Translations under genes and position numbers: made by a program
Notes under the pieces: model-generated
Seen by the model: the letters and a program-made list of their open reading frames with translations, nothing else
Told to the model about the DNA's origin: nothing
Database searches by the model: none
Shown here: piece after piece, positions 57,887-64,000 of the stretch
Layout of the letters: the number at the start of each line of letters is the position of its first letter
How positions within the stretch are numbered: the stretch's first letter is position 1
Assembly (NCBI RefSeq): GCF_034440735.1
Contig: NZ_CP140098.1
Coordinates: 792,501 to 856,500, forward strand
Source of the DNA: Deinococcus sp. AB2017081
GTDB taxonomy: Bacteria > Deinococcota > Deinococci > Deinococcales > Deinococcaceae
Reading direction: 5' to 3'
Length of the DNA: 64,000 nt

Positions 57887-58378
57887 GTGGCGCAAGCGAT
57901 GAGCAGACAGGTGAAACTCACACGGGAGGGCTTCGAACGCCTCCAGAAGACGCTGGCGCAGGAGCAGGCCCGTCTGGCCGAGGCCACCCGCATCCTCCAG
58001 GAGCAGATGGAGACCAGCTCCGACACCGAGGACACGGGCCTCGAGGACGCCAAGCGCGAGAAGATGAACATCGAGGCGCGCATCGATGAACTCGAGGACA
58101 CCCTGGCGCGTGCCACCGTCATCGAGGATCACGAGAACGAGGGCCGCGTGGAGCTGGGCGCGATCGTCGTGCTGGGCAACGAGACCACGAAAAAGGACAT
58201 GAAGGTGCAGGTCGTGTCCGCCCCCGAGGCGACCGTCACCGGCGGCAGCCTGCCGCGCGTCAGCGAGGACAGCCCGGTGGGCAAGGAGCTGATGGGCCGC
58301 AAGAAGGGCGACGCCTTCGTGGTGAACCTCGACAACGGCAAGCAGATGAAATACAAGGTCAAGAGCATCGAGTACTGA
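57887..58378 (+). CDS. Gfh1-type Gre-factor homologue (RNA polymerase secondary-channel factor)
   Basis: 163 residues from GTG 57887 (GGAGG 5 nt upstream), or 159 from ATG 57899. An N-terminal coiled coil and a C-terminal FKBP-like domain. The tip of the coiled coil reads [22 protein letters not shown], not the GDLxENAEY of true GreA. It matches what I recall of Thermus Gfh1, whose tip carries an acidic cluster and which inhibits transcription rather than rescuing backtracked polymerase. It should therefore bind the RNA polymerase secondary channel. Followed by lysS with a strong hairpin between. Confidence 0.85.
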   Translation: MAQAMSRQVKLTREGFERLQKTLAQEQARLAEATRILQEQMETSSDTEDTGLEDAKREKMNIEARIDELEDTLARATVIEDHENEGRVELGAIVVLGNETTKKDMKVQVVSAPEATVTGGSLPRVSEDSPVGKELMGRKKGDAFVVNLDNGKQMKYKVKSIEY

Positions 58379-58380
58379 TC

Positions 58381-58438
58381 GCAGAGAGCAGAGGGCAGAC
58401 GGCAAGAGATGTTTAGCCGTCTGCCTTCTGCTCTCTGC
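58381..58438. repeat. 23-bp-arm hairpin between the Gre-like gene and lysS
   Basis: Arms 58381-58403 and 58416-58438 pair over 23 bp with one G-T, loop AAGAGATGTTTA. The core CTCTCTGCCCTC is shared with the hairpin after gltA. It ends 12 nt before the lysS -10 box, so it can both terminate the upstream message and insulate lysS. Confidence 0.75.
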
Positions 58439-58450
58439 CCTCTGCATCCC

Positions 58451-58456
58451 TATACT
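58451..58456 (+). promoter_or_regulatory. -10 box TATACT, leaderless lysS
   Basis: TATACT ends 7 nt before the lysS ATG. Confidence 0.7.
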
Positions 58457-58463
58457 TCCCCCC

Positions 58464-60014
<1,551 letters not shown>

Positions 60015-60141
60015 GCGTCCGCAGCGTCCGCCGCTGGGCCGGCCGGGGTGACCTGGCCGGCTCTGGTGGTCATGGCCTGAAAATGACAGTGCAGGACGAC
60101 GCCGTCGCCGCCGCATGTGTATCGTTTCAGTTCATTCGTCC

Positions 60142-60156
60142 ATTTGACAAACAAAT
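60142..60156. promoter_or_regulatory. Candidate ROK operator in an AT-rich island
   Basis: ATTTG-ACAAA-CAAAT inverted repeat within a 40-bp stretch much richer in A/T than the rest of the window. A TTGACA-like -35 hexamer overlaps it (TTGACA at 60144-60149), but I see no good -10 box at 17 nt. Upstream of the ROK regulator and sugar transporter genes. Confidence 0.45.
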
Positions 60157-60278
60157 ATCGGGTGGTGCAGCATGGCCCTCGCACCTCCCTCTCAATGTCC
60201 CGGCGCGGACACCGTGATGCTCCCTTGACCCTGCCCGCAGCGGCAGGCGGCTCCCTGAAGGCAGGGACAGGACGACCC

Positions 60279-61633
60279 GTGAACCAGACCCTGCACAGCC
60301 ACGACACGCTGGATCTGGCGGCCATCCGGTGCCGCCACACCCTGCTGCTGCTGGGGCTGCTGTGGGAGGACGACCGGGCCCGCGTGGACATCGCCCGCGA
60401 CCTGGGGCTGTCGCGCAGCGCGATCAGCAACATCGTGGCCGAACTCATGGAGGTCGGGCTGGTGCAGGAGGCCGGCGCACGCAGCGGTACCGGTGTGGGC
60501 CGCCGCGCCACCCTGCTGCACCTGAACGCCCGCGCGGCGGCCATGCTCGCCATCGACCTGGGGGCCAGTCACGCCCGCGTGGACGTGCTCGACCTGCGCT
60601 GCCGCACGCTGGCGACCACGACCGTACCGCACGACATCCAGGCCGGCCCGCAGGCCACGTACGCGCTGCTGTGCGAACTCGCCCGGCATGTGCTGCACGA
60701 CGCCGGCGTGCCCATCGCCCACGTGGCCATCGCCGGGGTGGGGGTGCCCGGCCCGGTGGATCACGAGTCCGGCCGCGTGGTGCAGCCGCCCAACATGCCC
60801 GGCTGGGACGGAGAGAACGTGGGGGCCCACCTGCGCGACCTGCTGGGCGTGGATGTCCTAGTCGAGAACGACGCCAATCTGGGTGCCCTGGCCGAGGCGA
60901 GGTTCGGCACCCACCGGGGCGTGAGCGACCTGATCTATGTGAAGCTCGCCACCGGGATCGGCGCGGGCGTGCTGCTGGGCGGCCGGCTGCACCGTGGGGC
61001 CCGGGGCGGGGCCGGCGAGATCGGGCATATCAGCATCAACGAGCACGGGCCGGTCGGTCGCAGTGGCAACCCCGGCAGCCTGGAGAGCTACGCTGCCGCG
61101 CAGGTGCTGGTGCCACTGGCCACGCGGCTGCACGCCGAGGGCACACCCACCACCATGCACGCCCTGACCGTCGAGGATCTGATCCGGCATGCCAACACCG
61201 ACCCACTGGCCCGGGCCGTCTGGGAGACGGTGGGCCACCACCTGGGCGTGGCCGTCAGCACGACCCTGAACCTCTTCAACCCCCATGCGGTGGTGATCGG
61301 CGGCCGGCTCGCGCAGGCGGGCGACGTGCTGATCGGTGCCATCCGCGCCAGCGCCGACCGGCGCACCATGCGGATCAATGCCGACCGTGCCCGCATCGAC
61401 CTGGGCACGCTGGGTGGGCACGCCGGCGTGCTGGGGGCCGGCGCGATGATGCTGGGGGCCCTGCTCACCCCGCGCGGCCTGCCCCAGCTGTACCGCGTGT
61501 CCAGGCTGGTTGACCCACCGGGGGTGGAGAGTCGCGCCCCGCCTCCCGGAGGACTATCATCACCTTCGCTTAATAAACCTGCTCCTGGCGTTACCCAGAC
61601 CCCGCACCATCCCGTTCCTTTCGGAGGATCACC

Positions 61634-61637
<4 letters not shown>
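60279..61637 (+). CDS. ROK-family transcriptional regulator
   Basis: 452 residues from GTG 60279. N-terminal winged HTH ([41 protein letters not shown]) followed by a ROK sugar-kinase-like domain ([59 protein letters not shown]). The zinc-binding cysteines of the usual CxCGxxGCLE motif are missing: the segment reads [14 protein letters not shown] regulators sense sugars, and the stop overlaps the sugar-binding-protein start (ATGA), so it likely controls that operon. The frame also opens at ATG 60195, a possible alternative start. The C-terminal 50 residues are a Pro-rich tail. Confidence 0.85.
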
Positions 61638-62869
<1,232 letters not shown>

Positions 62870-62890
62870 CCGGGCCGCACCTGATGTGGG

Positions 62891-62924
62891 GTGTGGGTGG
62901 TGGGGCCGGGCCCCACACCCACAC
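62891..62924 (+). promoter_or_regulatory. Intercistronic hairpin between binding protein and permease
   Basis: GTGTGGGTGGTGGGGC / GCCCCACACCCACAC arms with a single-base bulge. Such stems often protect the 3' end of the binding-protein mRNA so that it is made in excess over the permease. Confidence 0.6.
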
Positions 62925-62957
62925 CTCTCCCCTTGACCAAGAAAGGAGGCCGGCACC

Positions 62958-64000
<1,043 letters not shown>

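Overview
The window is a stretch of chromosome from a high-GC bacterium, almost certainly a Deinococcus species. The evidence is the gene content: RNase J, a Gfh1-type Gre-factor homologue, an N-acylamino-acid racemase with the Deinococcus active-site spacing, and YbjN and PEGA proteins. Many promoters also place a TANNNT -10 box only 5-8 nt before the start codon, which gives leaderless mRNAs of the kind described in Deinococcus. I see no plasmid, prophage, insertion sequence or CRISPR array. Most of the window is ordinary core genome with one accessory-looking metabolic cluster.

Layout. 1-3.0 kb: end of a SnoaL-like gene, RNase J (rnj), then a gene-poor kilobase holding tRNA-Glu(TTC). 3.0-7.0 kb: dnaX, preceded by a possible leaderless upstream ORF, and a secreted GHL10-type glycoside hydrolase. 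7.0-11.9 kb: a LacI-type regulator, a copper-delivery module (PCuAC, Sco, CtaG) for cytochrome oxidase assembly, a conserved unknown protein and xpt. 11.9-19.1 kb: a phosphodiesterase-like protein, an acyl-CoA carboxylase beta subunit, an MDR oxidoreductase, and two P450 genes around a MarR regulator whose palindromic operator overlaps its own promoter. 19.1-30.4 kb: CAP-domain lipoprotein, tsaB, citrate synthase, a minus-strand run of stress/YbjN/MBL/phosphodiesterase/PEGA genes, a PQQ-type propeller, a proline-rich protein and methionine aminopeptidase.

30.4-40.5 kb is the most interesting part. It is an operon-like cluster of an N-acylamino-acid racemase, a GNAT acyltransferase, DppB/DppC permeases without ATPases, a peptide-binding protein, a cytoplasmic class-C-type serine hydrolase, a D-aminoacylase-family amidohydrolase and an RpiR regulator. 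A clear -35/-10 promoter is flanked by two TTGCAAA boxes 30 bp apart. I infer uptake of D-amino-acid-containing peptides and conversion of D- to L-amino acids through N-acyl intermediates.

40.7-50.6 kb: an SDR, tRNA-Ala(CGC), guaB, a lower-GC propeller gene, a hemolysin-III/PAQR protein, site-2 protease, CCA-type nucleotidyltransferase and HtrA on the minus strand, a fused nucleotidyltransferase and Hsp33. 50.8-60.0 kb: a second peptide-binding lipoprotein, a NarL-type response regulator with a large soluble multi-GAF histidine kinase, an MFS transporter, the Gfh1-like factor and lysS. 60.1-64 kb: a ROK regulator, a sugar-binding protein and a sugar permease that runs off the window. Two copies of an inverted-repeat-type intergenic repeat, a third widespread-type repeat, and several long perfect hairpins lie between genes.
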